Source of the DNA: Halichondria panicea | Taxonomy: Eukaryota; Porifera; Demospongiae; Suberitida; Halichondriidae | Assembly: GCF_963675165.1 (NCBI RefSeq) | Contig: NC_087381.1 | Span: 6,263,378 to 6,327,377, forward strand | Length of the DNA: 64,000 nucleotides | Direction: 5' to 3' | Part shown: positions 32,595 through 46,300 of the stretch, in pieces | Numbering within the stretch: the stretch's first letter is position 1 | How the letters are laid out: the number at the start of each line of letters is the position of its first letter | Program-made: the position numbers and the translations under genes | The notes under the pieces: generated by a model | The model's input: only the letters and a program-made list of their open reading frames with translations | Told to the model about the DNA's origin: nothing | Databases searched by the model: none

Positions 32595-34246
32595 ACCACT
32601 TGGATAGTTATAATTTAGATTTCATTTCGAAGGAAATTACTTCCACTGATAGATATGCTTCTGTTAATCCTGAGTCTGACACTCGATACCTCTTCTTTCC
32701 AGGGCTCATTCGAATCGAATTTCCAGAGCAATTTTGGAAAGACGCTCAAAGTATCAAGTACCACTTTGGTTGGAATACTTGAAACATCTCAAAAAACCGA
32801 GTTTTTTGATCCTCGCTGCCTTCAAGTCCTCATTCTGAGGATAGTGTTCACGTTCGGCCTTGCCCCTGCCAGTAACATAATGCATGATGTCCCTTCACTA
32901 CAACAATTCTGCTCTGTGTGGAAGAGTGGGATCTGCTGGTGCAACGATGATGGGATCACCGTGCACCTCGAGCTTGCCGAAAATGGCCGATCTCTTGCTC
33001 TCAAAATGCGCTCTGACAAAGTTCGACCTGAAGGTCTGATTCATCGCTCCAGAATTATGAGCACAATCCGTGAGACTGTTGAATGTTTTGGCCGCAATGT
33101 GAATGTGATTGAATCAGTGATTGATCCAGATGAAGTTGTCAAGCATCCTCTGAAAAATCTCCTGACCTCCCACTGGTTAACATCAAAGATATTGCAGCAG
33201 CTGTCTCCTCCAACAGAATAATGATCAAATCAACACAACAAGTTGGCCTCACCGTTGCACATCTCTTACAGTTTGAGCCGTACGCTGGCCTGGATCAAAC
33301 CACAATACAGTGTATCCACAGTGACAAGAATACCAAGAAATATGAGAAAATCTCCAGAGCTTTCATTTCCCATTTTGCCGAACTGGTTACCAATTCAGAT
33401 AATGAAAATCCAGATCAAGTTGCTCGAAACAGTCGCATGTTCAGAATAAGGCTGGGTCCATCTCAAATTTCAGTTGTTAAAATTCAGTCGGTCAGTCCCA
33501 GACAGGAGGTGATCCAGACCCTTGAGACATGGAGGAGTGAGACTGAGGGAACTTACAGCTGTCTGAGGGAGACTCTCAACAAGTACAGCGTCTTCACTGG
33601 TAGAAACCCTCTGGTGAGTGTGTATTATGAATATACATGCATGACTGTCTAATTATACTCTAGCCCTTCATGCATGTACTACGTATATACAGGATCTAGC
33701 TGGTGTGGCTCATGATGATAATGATCCCTCTGTGCTTAGTATCAGTGGTGATGATCAAAAGGTGCGTTGTCCGCAGCTGTACAATAAATGTAAATTGCAA
33801 CTCCTTTGCCACACCTTAATGAGCGTTTCGGACTTGTACAAAACTTGAGTTTATACCCAAACCATGCAGAGTTATAATTCTCAACGTGTTACTGATGTGT
33901 ATAGGATCCAGGGACTACCAGCCTCCATGAGTTGATGGTCAAGCATGGAGTCACTGACGAGCAGTTGGATAGAGAGATTGAACAAGACGACCTTGCTCCA
34001 GTAGCTATGCACTTTGATGATGTGGAGCTCTACCTCAACCCACTTAAGCTGACTGACAATGAACAAGCTGACGTGATGCGAGAGACTTATTTAAGTAGAA
34101 GCAATCAAGTGGCAGTGATCAACAGTTTGTCAATCTGGAGAAGTCACGAACCCAGCGAAGCAACCTTTAGAGCACTGATTAGTATCTTATTGGATATGGG
34201 GAAGGAAGAGATTGTTACCAAGATCTGCCAGTACTTGAAAAGGTAG
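32595..34246 (+). pseudogene. Gene E: COR-like region and Death domain, decayed 3' end
   Basis: Exons: about 32595-33613, 33693-33761 and 33905-34246, joined by GT-AG introns in phase 0. The first exon reads SVNPESDTRYLFFPGLIRI, then TEFFDPRCLQVLILRIVFTF and SVWKSGICWCNDDGITVHLE, a pattern seen in COR-like segments of Roco/ankyrin-type proteins. The last exon ends in a Death-domain-like stretch (INSLSIWRSHEPSEATFRAL then ICQYLKR). Two frameshifts disrupt exon 1, an extra base near 32776 and another near 33170, while the last two exons are intact. No start or upstream exons were found. The Death domain is the firmer call; the COR assignment rests on general resemblance. Such proteins usually act in innate immune or apoptosis signalling. 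Confidence 0.6.
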
Positions 34247-35266
34247 TATGTTCGCAGTTAAATGCACAGAACACTTAATCTAGGGTGGTTCTCTCCAATT
34301 TGAAAGTTCAGCAGCAGCTCAGTTCTAACTTGAAGAAAATCTAGATCTACGTCCAAGTGGAGAGTACACTTAATCACTACAGTTGTAGTTTACCACTTGA
34401 TCACTTCCTCTCTAACAGTGTACATGTTGTATACAGTGTGCTATAATTATAGTTTCAGTGATTTGCAGCTTTGATTTATACCCGAAATCATGTGTACTGC
34501 TTGAATCACTAGTATACCTTCTTTACATGCAGACCCAGTGATCTATGAGTGCTGAGAGTGACTGACAGTAAAGCTAGAGCTATGTGTAGGACTCTTGTAC
34601 TGAATTGAACACACAGTAGCTATATAATTATTCTTGTTATTGTGTATGTGCCAATGTGAGTCATGGCTTTACAATGTAATAGTGAAATCTAATCTGTTTA
34701 ACTCTTGTTGTGTTAATGATCTTTACCCAAGTAATTACCTACACCTCTTCTCTTGTGGAGGCTACAAATAAGAGGTCATAGACTTGGAGAGAGTATATCC
34801 AACGAAGTGGCAGTGATCAACCATACTATGATAGATTTATATACTGCATGTAGCTATTACTAGAATGTTAACATGTAGAAACTTCTCATGTGGTGTACAG
34901 TCAGAAGTGTATGCTAAGAGCGAAGTTTACTGCATAATTATAGTGACTCCTCTTCACAGGTTGGTGGTGACAGTTAAGTCCATACTCAAAGCGGTAAATT
35001 CACTGCTAAATCATAATTCCAATAGATAAGAGGTCCCTGTCATCAGAAATACTCCAATACTCAGCAACTCCGGTCCAGAGAGTAAGAACTACAATATCAT
35101 CATCAGCTGGTGGTGATCAAAGTACACTGAAGCAGTCAAGTCGGTACCCAAAGAGGTAAATTCATTGTTGAATTATATACTTGGTGTATTTGAGAGTGTA
35201 TAGTGATCAAAATGATACTGCTTGCCTCCCACAATGCACATGATGTGTGAGAGGTGTGGTTATATA
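34247..35266. other. Intergenic, no gene recognised
   Basis: A stretch near 34350-34405 (CACTTAATCACTAC...TTTACCACTTGATCACTTCCT) is an inverted, diverged match to the start of the Copia LTR (AAGTAATTGATCAAGTGG), suggesting an old LTR relic. Similar AAGCGGTAAATTCACTG and AAGAGGTAAATTCATTG phrases at 34990 and 35150 indicate a ~160-bp tandem duplication. Confidence 0.4.
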
Positions 35267-35596
35267 CAGTGGAACCTCCATAAAACGGACACCATAACTG
35301 CTTCTTTGAAGCTTTGAAAAGGCGCTGTAGGGACAAGCTACAGCTAGGTTTTCACGATTGTGCAAAATAATGTTATCTCAGCAATAATTTTTCTGCTAAT
35401 TCTGGGTGTGGCTGTCCGTTCCGGGAGGTTATTTCCATTGCTAAAGCTTGTTGGGATTAGAGAGGTGGTTGCTCCTGAGAGGTTGCTTTACATGCATTGA
35501 AGTCATTGTAGTTTCAATCTGGACCTGAGCTTTTGGCCGTTATATAGCATGTGGTTGTACTTCGGAGGTGGCCGTTAATGAAGGTTCCATTGTACT
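35267..35596. mobile_element. Inverted-repeat element (GTGGAACCTCC ends)
   Basis: The left end TACAGTGGAACCTCCAT then AACGGACACC, and the right end GGCCGTTAATGAAGGTTCCATTGTA, are imperfect inverted repeats. The ends resemble pogo-like MITEs. No coding potential. Confidence 0.65.
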
Positions 35597-35603
35597 AGCT
35601 CAG

Positions 35604-36407
35604 GGGCGTTTCTAGAGATTGAAGCAGGAGGGTGCTCAAGAGTACAGAAAAAATGGGGCGAGCGCGATTTTACGCCCCCGCATTTATTGCGGCGCATCTT
35701 CCAGCTCCTCCCCCATGCAAGCCTTTCAGCAAAAAAGTACAGCACACTGCCCAAGAAAAGAGCGGCTCCTACTATTCTCTTCTAGAGCTTCTCTCTTCCA
35801 TTCTAGTTCTGTTACTATGATACTAGACAAAGCATCTAGCTACAGTAATTTTTATGTTATTACATGTGTATCTTCTTGTAAATAACAATACAATGTATAA
35901 TGTTGTAGTTTGTAGCCCAGAGCAATCTATAGTACCGGTACTATAGCTCATAGTTCCCTGCTAAATACACTCAAATGGGATCTAATACATGCATAGCGTG
36001 ATAATAAGACATAATTATGAGTCAGTCATCTTGTAGGATCTCCATGCACTATTCTTCTGGGGTACATCCTAGCAAACTGGTCAATCACTGCAATGGGGAT
36101 GTTCAGTCATTCTAGTGTTAGTCATTGCTTCTCAGTATCTCTCAGTGGAGCAAGAGGTGACTGGGAGAGTGCAGAGGATCTTGATCAGCTATTATGAACA
36201 ACATTAGAATGGCAATACTGATTGCGCATGCTCAATTGGGCGTGGTCATGACTTGTAATCGTTGTCAATGAGATCAAGCTGCACGTATCTCTGGAGCTAC
36301 AAAGTTAGCTAGCTAGAGTACTGAGTGATAGGATTAGTTTCATGGTTGTCTGGGAGGACAGGGGGGTGCTCAAGCCCCCAAAGCCCCCCATTGTACACGC
36401 CACTGCT
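35604..36407. mobile_element. Element with CAGGGGCG / CGCCACTG ends carrying module copy a
   Basis: It begins CAGGGGCGTTTCTAGAG and ends GTACACGCCACTG, with GGGTGCTCAAG just inside both ends. Within it lies copy a of a module family (35690-35985) that includes CCAGCTCCTCCCCCATGCA and the palindrome CTATAGTACCGGTACTATAG. hAT-like by its ends; this is inference. Confidence 0.6.
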
Positions 36408-37236
36408 AGCTGGTTCAGACTAATGAACGGTTGTTTTGTGTTTGTTGTGCAAAAATCCTTATGCATTAACATGTCGATCGAGATTTAGTGCAGAACTAAG
36501 AAAAGAGAAAAATATAGCTGATCAAATCTGTCAGCATTATAGACTTACTTGTCTCCATTATATGTAGAGAAGGTGCATGTGAAAGGTGTGGTTACTGGTT
36601 CGGACTAAGTAACTGATTGTACAGGTGTTGAACTATACAGGGCCTTCACTCTCAGAACAAGTGCGGCCTGGAATCGAGGCTGGTACGACAGGCGCGAGGG
36701 GGGGGGGGGGCGATCAGTATAATTATGTGTCCATACTGAATGTGTGCTCACGACCCATATTAAAACTTTTTCATTGTTATCATTCATAGCCGAATAAAGA
36801 ATACTTTCAGTGTTATTTTTAATATAATTATGCACGTACACCTGTAACACCTACCCACACACTTAATGCACCTCTTATTGCCATGGGTGCATGCATGACA
36901 ATTATGCATGAGCATTATGCATGAGCCTTAGGAAGCTTTATAAACTAATTCTGAAACTAATTTTTTACGGTGTTGCTTTAAACAGTATTATATAGGTGTA
37001 TAGCAAGAGACTGACAACCTGGAGTAATGATTATGAGCCTATTGGTTTGGCTGACAAATAATGGATAGTGTGATGTCGAAAGTATAATTATGAAGATAAC
37101 AATAACAAAATTGCCATTAGCTGTGTCAACCAAGCAGGTTGATGTCATAATAATTATATGTATTATGGGCTATATAGGATATTGACAGAAATAATGCCAT
37201 TCCCAGTAAGATTTTGTCGAGTTTAGACTATAATTT
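36408..37236 (+). promoter_or_regulatory. Upstream region of gene C
   Basis: Contains a repeat relic (GTGCGGCCTGGAATCGAGGC at 36661) and a G13 run at about 36696. From about 37011 (CTGACAACCTGGAGTAA, TATGAGCCTATTGGTTTGG) to the ATG at 37237 it matches the region before the second signal exon at 39773, so it was duplicated with exon 1. The promoter is expected here; TATTATATAGG near 36990 is a possible TATA-like box. Confidence 0.4.
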
Positions 37237-37330
37237 ATGGCTAGCTCCAACAATTTGTGTTGCTTGTTCCTATTGTCTGTCCTCCTTCATATATCACTTG
37301 GAGCTGGTGATGATCCCACCATGGATGTCA
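37237..37330 (+). CDS. Gene C exon 1, signal peptide
   Basis: It encodes MASSNNLCCLFLLSVLLHIS then LGAGDDPTMDV, a clear signal peptide with likely cleavage after LGA. The donor GTAAGTGG leaves phase 1, which fits the acceptor at 42140. A second, frameshifted copy lies at 39773. Confidence 0.75.
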
Positions 37331-40300
37331 GTAAGTGGTGTTGCATGTGCACGTGCATGCTTTTCTATGATAATATAACCAGTGCTTGTACACACTAAAG
37401 TTGGATTTGAGACTCGAGTGTGTTTAGACTCAGGGAGATGGTCTGGCCTGATTCCTGTGTGCTTACATATGTAGGTTCTGAGAAAGTTAATAATTGCATG
37501 TTTGCATTTTTATGCATCTGTGAGTGTAATGAAACTATATAATAACGCATGTTTGTGTTTAATCAAACAATTGTTTGCGATGTGCTATTATAGCCGATCG
37601 TTGTTCATGCTTTCCATCACAGCACAGTATTATACAATGTGTGCATAATTATATGTTCCGTTATAAGTAGGCCCTGATAAATTATGCTTTTTTTCACCCA
37701 TTATTCTATTAATTCTTGAAAAATGTGCCTATTATTCTCCTAAAAATCCGTTTGATTAATAAAATAAGTTAAGACGTATATATAAACACAACACACATGC
37801 AATTGAGCAAGATATAATTGATTCTGTATTTCTCGCTGACTCAGTTGAAATATTCCGACACTCAAATTAAGTCTTCCTAAAAGAAGGGCAGCTGATTCAT
37901 GAGACACCTTCCTTAACCTTTTTACCATGAGAACATCCTTATGCAAAACGTAATGTAATGATCTTTACCAAAAATGGACATTTATTCCCAATTATTCTTG
38001 AGACACCTATTATGCTAAAATTATTCCGAGCATAATTTATCAGGGCCTAGTTATATAAGCTCGTGTTGCCCAATCTTTTACTGCCTTAAGATGACATGAT
38101 TATGTTCGCAAGTATTAATTTCTGCTATTTTTGCGAATGAGAGTAAAATCGCAAAAATGTGTACTCGCAGATTATTGGAAATTGCAATGAATCTCATTAA
38201 AATCACTTGCGAGTAATTAGAGTCACAACTTGCAAGAATTAAAATATGTCGCCTTAAGGTATAATATTAGATCCCATTCGAGTGTATTTAGCAGGGAACT
38301 ATAAGCTATAGTACCGGTACTATAGATTGCTCTGGGATACAAACTACAACATTATACATTGTATTGTCATTTACAAGAAAAAAATTATTGTAGCTAGATA
38401 CTTTGTCTAGTAACATAATAACAGAACTAGAATGGAAGAGAGAAGCTCTAGAGTATTTTTTGGCTTTGTTTGAGAGTAGTATATAGGAGCCGCTCGTTTC
38501 TTGGGCAGTGTGCTGTACTTTTTTGCTGCAAGGCTGCATGGGGGAGGAGCTGGATGTATGGAAGTGCTGGGGTTCTAGCTTTGGCTTCTTCCTTTGGCTT
38601 TGTTCAAGAGTAGTAGAGGAGCCGCTCGTTTGCTGGCCGGGCTTGTTTGCTGCAAATTCTTGCTTAGATGTCTTCCTTTCGCTTTGTGAGAGTATAGTAC
38701 GAGCCGCTTGTTTCTTGGAAAGTGTTGTTTGCTGCAAAACTGGTGGAGGAGCTGGATGTTTCCGTTTTGTGGGTGGAGCTAGGTACAGGACTATAATTTA
38801 TAAACTGAGGTGGAGGAACATGGTTGACTATTTAGTAATGTGACAGCTCAAGGCATGTTCTATGGTGTTGCTTTTAACAGGGATCTATACTTATAATCAA
38901 CACATGCATCTAGAAGCTGACAACCTGGAGTAACAATTATGAGCCTATTGGTTTGGCTGATGAGGATAGTGGACAATGTGATGTCGAAAATAACACAATA
39001 ACAACGAGCCATTATCTGTGTCTACCAAGCAGTTGATCGAAGTTGTATATGTAAGGCTATTATAGATCTATGAGTAAAGTATAGGATATACCACACCTAA
39101 GAGGAGGATATGCACCCATATATCCTCCGCTACCGTGGTTACTCCGAGGCGGAGCCGAGGGGTATGTAACCACGGTAGCGGAGGATATATAGGGTGCATA
39201 TCCTCCGAGTAGGTGTGGCATATCTGACTTATACCACGTGACTGTAGCACTATAAAAGGACCTCCCCCTAGCAACAATTCAATCACGATGCAGACTGCAA
39301 AAAAGAACAAGACTATGCCGGATTTTGCAGCCCTCAAAGAGCTAGTTGAGCAACATGTTGACTCCTACAGATGCTCAAGAGCTTCCTTGGTCCAAGCGTT
39401 GACCATTCGACGTCCCTTACTGGAGTTGCAAGCTCTTCTTGGATAAAATGTATCTAAACCGCGCCCATGGACCCATGGAAGCTTAGCCATCTTGTTGGAG
39501 AGCACCTTCAGTGTTTCTGCCGTCGCTTTGAGTCTTAGTACCGTCAAGCATGGCTCTTTTCTCTTTGCTTACTTTCTTGAACAAATGAAAAAACTAAAAA
39601 ACACCTTGAAAAACTGTGCATGCCTGGGGCTGTATGCTAATATTCTATATATCCTACAGCTGTTGACCAATGAGATCAATTTGTGGTGACGTAAGTGTGG
39701 TATAAGTAAAGTTAGTGAGCAAAGTAAAGTTCAACCATTCCTATAGTGAAGATTCTGTCGAGTTTAGACTATATGGCTAGCTCACAAAGTTTATGTTGCT
39801 TGTTCCTATTGTCTGTCCTCCTTCATAGTGCACTTGGAGCTAGTGATGAATTGATCCCACCCTGGATAGCAGTAAATGCAATGGTCTTGTATCAGCTGTA
39901 TATATAAAATACTTTTTTAGAGGTGTCTATATATATGGGATTTAGAAGCCCAAAGGCACTGATTAAGGTACTACAAGTGGCTGAGGGCTTCTAAGTTATA
40001 GTTAGATCTCATTTGAGTGTATTTAGCAGGAACTATGAGCTATAGTACCGGTACTATAGATTACTCTGGGCTACAAACTACAACATTGTACGTATTAGTT
40101 ATTGCCCAGCCAGAGTGCAACATGCCATATATTGCACTGGAGCAATATAATGCCCGAGGGCCGCAGGCCCCGAGGGCATTATGTCATCCAGTGCAATATA
40201 TGGTATGTTGCACGAGGGCGCCGGCAATAACTAACTTGTTGCCCAATGACGTTAAACTCGTCTGACTGGTCATATAAATCGTAATAAAAGACATGTGTTT

Positions 40301-43300
40301 TGAAGGAATTTAGTGTATTCATTAGTTTTGCTGAATTCCATAGTAAATTTTTTAGGTTTTCTTGGTGGGGCATAAGTCCCAAATGGATATCTCTTAAAGA
40401 AATCTACTGCATTTACACACAGTGCAAGTGCATATAATCCAGTGCATTATGCCATATATGCCATAATATAATGCAGTGCAATATATGGTAGCCATGGCAG
40501 TGATGCAACATGCCATATACTGAGCACTGGATTACTTTGATCTGCCCACTCACTGGGCAACAAATTGTATTGTGATTTACAAGAAGATAACACATGCATG
40601 TAATAACATAAAAATTATTGTAGCTAGATGCTTTGTCTAGTAATATAATAATAGAACTAGAATGAAAGAGAGAAGCTCTAGTTTCTTTTTTTGGCTTTGT
40701 TCGAGAGTAGTAGGAGACGCTCGTTTTTTGGGCAGTGTGCTGTGCTTTTTTGCTGCAAGGCTGCATGGGGGAGGAGCTGGATGTATGGAAGTGCTGGGAT
40801 TCTAGCTTTGGCTTCTTCCTAAAGTTTCTTTCGCTTTTTTCAAGAGTAGTATAGGAGCCGCTCGTTTGCTGGGCTTGTTTGCTGCAAATTATAGCTTAGA
40901 TGTCTTCCTTTCGCTTTGTGAGAGTAGTACGAGCCGCTCGTTTCTTGGGAAGTGTGCTGGGCTTGTTTGCTGCAAAACTGGGGGAGGAGCTGGATGTTTC
41001 CGTTTTGTGGGTGGAGCTAGCTAGGACTATAATTTTGTCCATCAAACTGAGGTGGAGGAACAGGGTTGACTTGAATAGAGACCACAGACTTAGTAGAGAC
41101 ACAGAGATGCCAAATTCAAAAAATTAGTTTTCAAAAGAATAATGATGCAGTTGCTAGGTTGGCTGTTTATATAGGTTGACTGTTGCTAAGCTAGTGCATT
41201 TCTAGTAGCCAATAGGTTTTGGGATCTAAATCAGTTAGAACATGTGCATTTGGTATCTATGCATGGTTATAGTGTCCCAAAGCTCAAGGGCTTTAGGCCG
41301 AGGGATGATGGACAAAATTATAGTCCTAGCTCCACCCACAAAACGGAAACATCCAGCTCCTCCCCCAGTACAAGCTCCTCCCCCAGTTTTGCAGCAAACA
41401 AGCCCAGCACACTTCCCAAGAAACGAGCCGCTCGTACTATTCTCACAAAGCGAAAGGAAGACATCTAAGCTATAATTTGCAGCAAACAAGCCCAGCAAAC
41501 GAGCGGCTCCTATACTACTCTTGAACAAAGCGAAATGAACTTTAGGAAGAAGCTAAAGCTAGAATCCCAGCACTTCCATACATCCAGCTCCTCCCACATG
41601 CAGCCTTGCAGCAAAAAAGCACAGCACACTGCCCAAAAAACGAGCGTCTCCTACTACTCTCGAACAAAGCCAAAAAAAGAAACTAGAGCTTCTCTCTTCC
41701 ATTCTAGTTCTGTTATTATAATACTAGACAAAGCATCTAGCTACAATAATTGTTATGTTACTACATGTGTATCTTCTTGTAAATCATTACGATGTACAAT
41801 GTTGTAGTTTGTAGCCCAGAGCAATCTATAGTACCGGTACTATAGCTCATAGTTCCCTGCTAAATACACTCAAATGGGATCTAATCTGTAATAAATCACA
41901 TAGACACTGACAAAACAGTGTCTAGATGCTAGTGCGCATGCGCAAACCTTGCCTTTGAGGCTTGACTACAATCACTTGACAACGGAACTAGGTATACTAA
42001 GTAAATTAAGTATACTAGTATACCTGCTCTGAGGCACTTTTTCCATGATCTTATCAACTAGTGTCTAAACGTATTAATTTGAGTGAATAAGGTTTCAGGT
42101 AACGATTCATAACTGCTAGAAAATTCAAAACCCCTGCAGATCCTAATGCTCCAAACACCAGAGGAAGCAGATTTGCTCTTGCCTTCATGCAGAATCACGC
42201 ACGAACTGCAGGAACCACAGAACAACAAATTGGTCTTTTCATCACCACTGAACAGGAGAGCTCACGTTTTACCCTAGAGACACGATGGCCAGGAGTGAGT
42301 GGAGCAGGATTCACCGAGACATCTCCTGGATCTGGGCTGTGGTCTCGCACGGAAATTGCTCGACAAGGAGAATTCACTTTCATTAATCTGCCGGCAGGAG
42401 GGAATACCCAACCAGACATAGCCGTGCAAAACAATGGAGAAACCGATGAAGCTGAAAGACAAAAGGGACTGTTAATAACAGCAGAAAATGCAAACGATGA
42501 GCTCACTATATATGTGCTTAGTGATGAATTGGTTTCCACAGATGCGTACACGGCTATCAACTGTGTCGAGTTTCCAGGTTCGACAGATTACAAGTACTTC
42601 ATCTTTTCATCTGATATATTCGGTGGAGAAAGATTTGAGAGTCGATTTCTCTTTACTCCTTGTCAAGATGATACTACTGTTAGTGTACAAGCCTCCCAAA
42701 CTCAAACCCATCCCGCATGGGTGCTACCGAGTTCTGGCAACCCAAGTGCTCGAGTCGAAGCAACTTATGGGAGGGCTTTCAATCGTTTTGACACTGTGAT
42801 GATTAGCAATCTTGACGATCTTACCGGCTCTATCATCACTTCTGACAAGCCATTAGCTGTATTTTCTGGACATCAATGTGGAACTCCTACTGATGATGGA
42901 ACTTGCGACTATCTTGTAGAACAATTGCCACCTCATCCAACATACGGTGACCTGTTTTTCATGGCTCCCTTTGCTGTCAGACAAAGTGGTGAACTGTACA
43001 GAATTGGCTCCCTTGGGGCTGGAGCACAAGTAACAATCAATTGTGAGTGTTTACCAAGTTCAGCTGATGGGAATAATCGAGTTGGACTGGTTACCGCTGG
43101 AAATGGTGTTTACACGGCCACAGTGGGTGAAGGACAATACGCTGAGTGCCAGACACCTCAGGATTCTCAGACCTATTGTTGTGTTACGTCCTCTCAACCC
43201 GTTACTATGGCTGCTTACACACTTGGAAACTTGATTGACAACCTTCAAAACATTCAGGATCCACCACTTCCTTTTAATCCGATTGGAGATCCAGCTCTCG

Positions 43301-46300
43301 TTTATATACCACCAGCTAACTCTTATTTGAATAGTTATAGTCTCAGTACAGCCAAAAATTTGACTACTCAGTTTCAGGGATTTATAAGCTACATCTTGCC
43401 CACTCGCATCTTTGATAATTCCCCACAAGATCGGCAGAGGTTTCGTGTAAATGGAGAAACATACATTCCCGACCAATACGAAGCCATCAACTGTTTAGTA
43501 GGTGGTTCAAATGAGGTGTGTGCTTACGGAGCTACCAGATTTTTGGGTGTTGGTAATTTTGACCTTTCTTACGACAACATTGAAGGTGGAGCATTCTGGG
43601 GATTTACATATGGCTACGCTCCAGAGGTTTCATTTGCTTATCCTTTGGCTTTTGAAATGGAGCCAGTTGGATGTAAGTTTCCAGAAAATTCTTGTGATAT
43701 TTTTATGCATTTTTCTCTTTGTTTATTCAGTGGCCTGGATTCGAGCAGTGGATCTAGTTGTACTGGAAACTGTTGGAACGGTTGATCTCATGTTTAGTAT
43801 CACCCGTGGTGATCAGTCAGGGCGTAGTAGAGCATTTGCTGACACTCAAGACCTCTCAGCCATAGAAGGTATTTAGTTCACATACCATTACGCATGCAGT
43901 AAAGTCTTGTTATTGTTTATTGTATAATTGCTAATCAATGACTTCCATGCAGGTTCTGATTATAATGATCCTCCGCCACAAAATAATGGTGGGCCCACTC
44001 AAAATGGCAACCTGCGATGGAGAGCTGGTGACACGTTACTTCATGTTCCATACGTAGTCACTATTTTGGATGATGACACTCCAGAGCCAGTGGAAGTGGT
44101 GGAGGTGATTGTGCAGTGTGTTGCAGGAGAGAACTGCTACCTGCCCAGAACTCGGTACACCATAACCATTATTGATGATCAAGGTGAGTGTCACTTCAAG
44201 GTGGTGGCTACTACCATAGCAACAAGTTTTTTTGTAGTGGCCCCACATGAAAGCCACTCGTATTGTTTGGTGGTAATAATGTGACAGCTGTGGCCATGGG
44301 GAGAATGTAATTGTGGAACAATAAGCTTGGCAACCAACAGATGGGCTGTGGTTTAGTAAGAACACAAGCAGATGGTTGTGGTCATATAATTATATGATTA
44401 TAGATTATCCTTTGATGTATCATCACTCTAGTTTCCTGGAAACAGTTTTATTATTAGTTTAAGTGGCAGGACTACTATAAACATGTAAGTGCATACTGCT
44501 CTTGTAATTACTAGTAACCACACAAGCAGATGGTTGTGGTCAGTGCTATACTTTGATGTACCATCTAAAGCTACACTCTAGTTTCCTGGGAAACAGTATA
44601 ATTATTATTATTAGCTTATAGTGGAAGCAATAGGCACACACTAGAATGCTGGCTACTAAACATGCAAGGGCGTGCATGCATTCAGTTGCTCTTGTGAGTG
44701 TGTTTACAGGGAGTCATAGCATTCTGCATGTGTTTGAGCATAACATTGATTGTTGTTAGCCAATGAATATAGTGCATGGATCGACGTTATTACCTTACGG
44801 GCCTTGTGTGATAATGATCAAGATTACTGCCCATCCCTTTATAGGTGCCTGTCTTGACCTACCTCCTTTCTCTGGTGGTTCCATCTCATACGACTTTGAG
44901 TTTTTCTCAGAGATTAATGGTCGACCATACGGAACAGTTGCCACGTACATGTGTGATGCTGGAAGTATAACGGGAGAACCTACAAGGACTTGTGAGAATG
45001 GAGTGTGGTCAGGAAGTGAACCAAGCTGTGGGGCGGCAAGTAAGTAGACCCATACACTGTCAGTAGTTTGGCATCCTATACATGATCGTAATTTACTGCC
45101 ATTATACTATGAAGGAATGATGACTTTGCTTCCCTGCAGATCCGGTTGTGATTATGTTCAGTAGGGCCACGTTCTCATTCGGTGAGAGTGATGGACAAGG
45201 CTTCGTGGAGATAGTGGCAAACATGGCTCCCACTCAAGACCTTGACTTCATAGTCACTGGAGGTAAGTAGCTCATAGTGTGAATTGTGCCATTGTAAAAT
45301 TATGAGCATTTTCATGCATGCTTTTAAGAGCTATAATTTAAAGCCTCTTGCACATTTATTACGTGATACACTAATCGTTATTGCAGGCCCCAGCACTCAA
45401 GACTTTGTGGTTGTGTCGGCAGCTGGTCTTCCTGGTCGGTTCACACTCTCTGCTGGGCAGACGTCCGTCCGAGTGCCGTTCAACATCAATAACGATGAGG
45501 TTGGTCTGGAGGATCTGGAGACGTATTTGGGATTTCTCTCCCTCACCTCTGAGGCTATGGCCGCTGGACACTCTTTGGGAGCTCTAACTCAAGCCACCGT
45601 GTCAGTCACGGACGATGACGGTATATCTATACACTATAAATATATACTTACACATTGTCTTTGGACACTCTATGATGTTGTGTATACACTGTGCAATGAA
45701 GACTGTGTCATTTTATTCTCTTTGCAATCAAATTAATTGTAACGGGAAGACTGGCTATCATTCCAGCTACAAACAAATGATTAATTGTTGTTCTAATGGA
45801 ATGTCAATATGCCCACACAGCTGTCGATGTGAGTGTGGGTCAGACAGCGTACAGTGTTCAAGAATCTGACGGCTCAGTCACTCTCTCCTATGTACTCAAC
45901 CGAGAGGCTGTCAGAGACGTGTCATTTGATGTCATCAACACTGACGGAACAGCCACTGGTGGTGGTATCGGTACGTATGTCTGCAATACTTAGTGATGAC
46001 CGTTGTTAAGATTAGGGTCAGCGCCAAACTATCTCTGCAGTGCCAAACTATCTCTGCAGTGCCAAAACTAATTTTCTTGATCCCTTTGTAGATTATGTCT
46101 CTGCTGGCTACTCTCTGAACATTCCTGCTGGTCAAACTGGTGTGACCAGAAGTGTTACCATAACAATGGACAATCTAGGATTTGAAGGAGACGAGAACTT
46201 TGTCAACACTATATCCACCATCAGCACTGTTGGTGTGGGGGCGGGTGAACCTGATGCCACGGTTACCATTCAAGACTCAGATAGTACGTTGCTTTTATCT

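Noticed and set aside
39773..39871. Use of this copy as exon 1 of gene C
   Set aside because: Its donor is in phase 0 and the acceptor at 42140 needs phase 1; the copy at 37237 fits.
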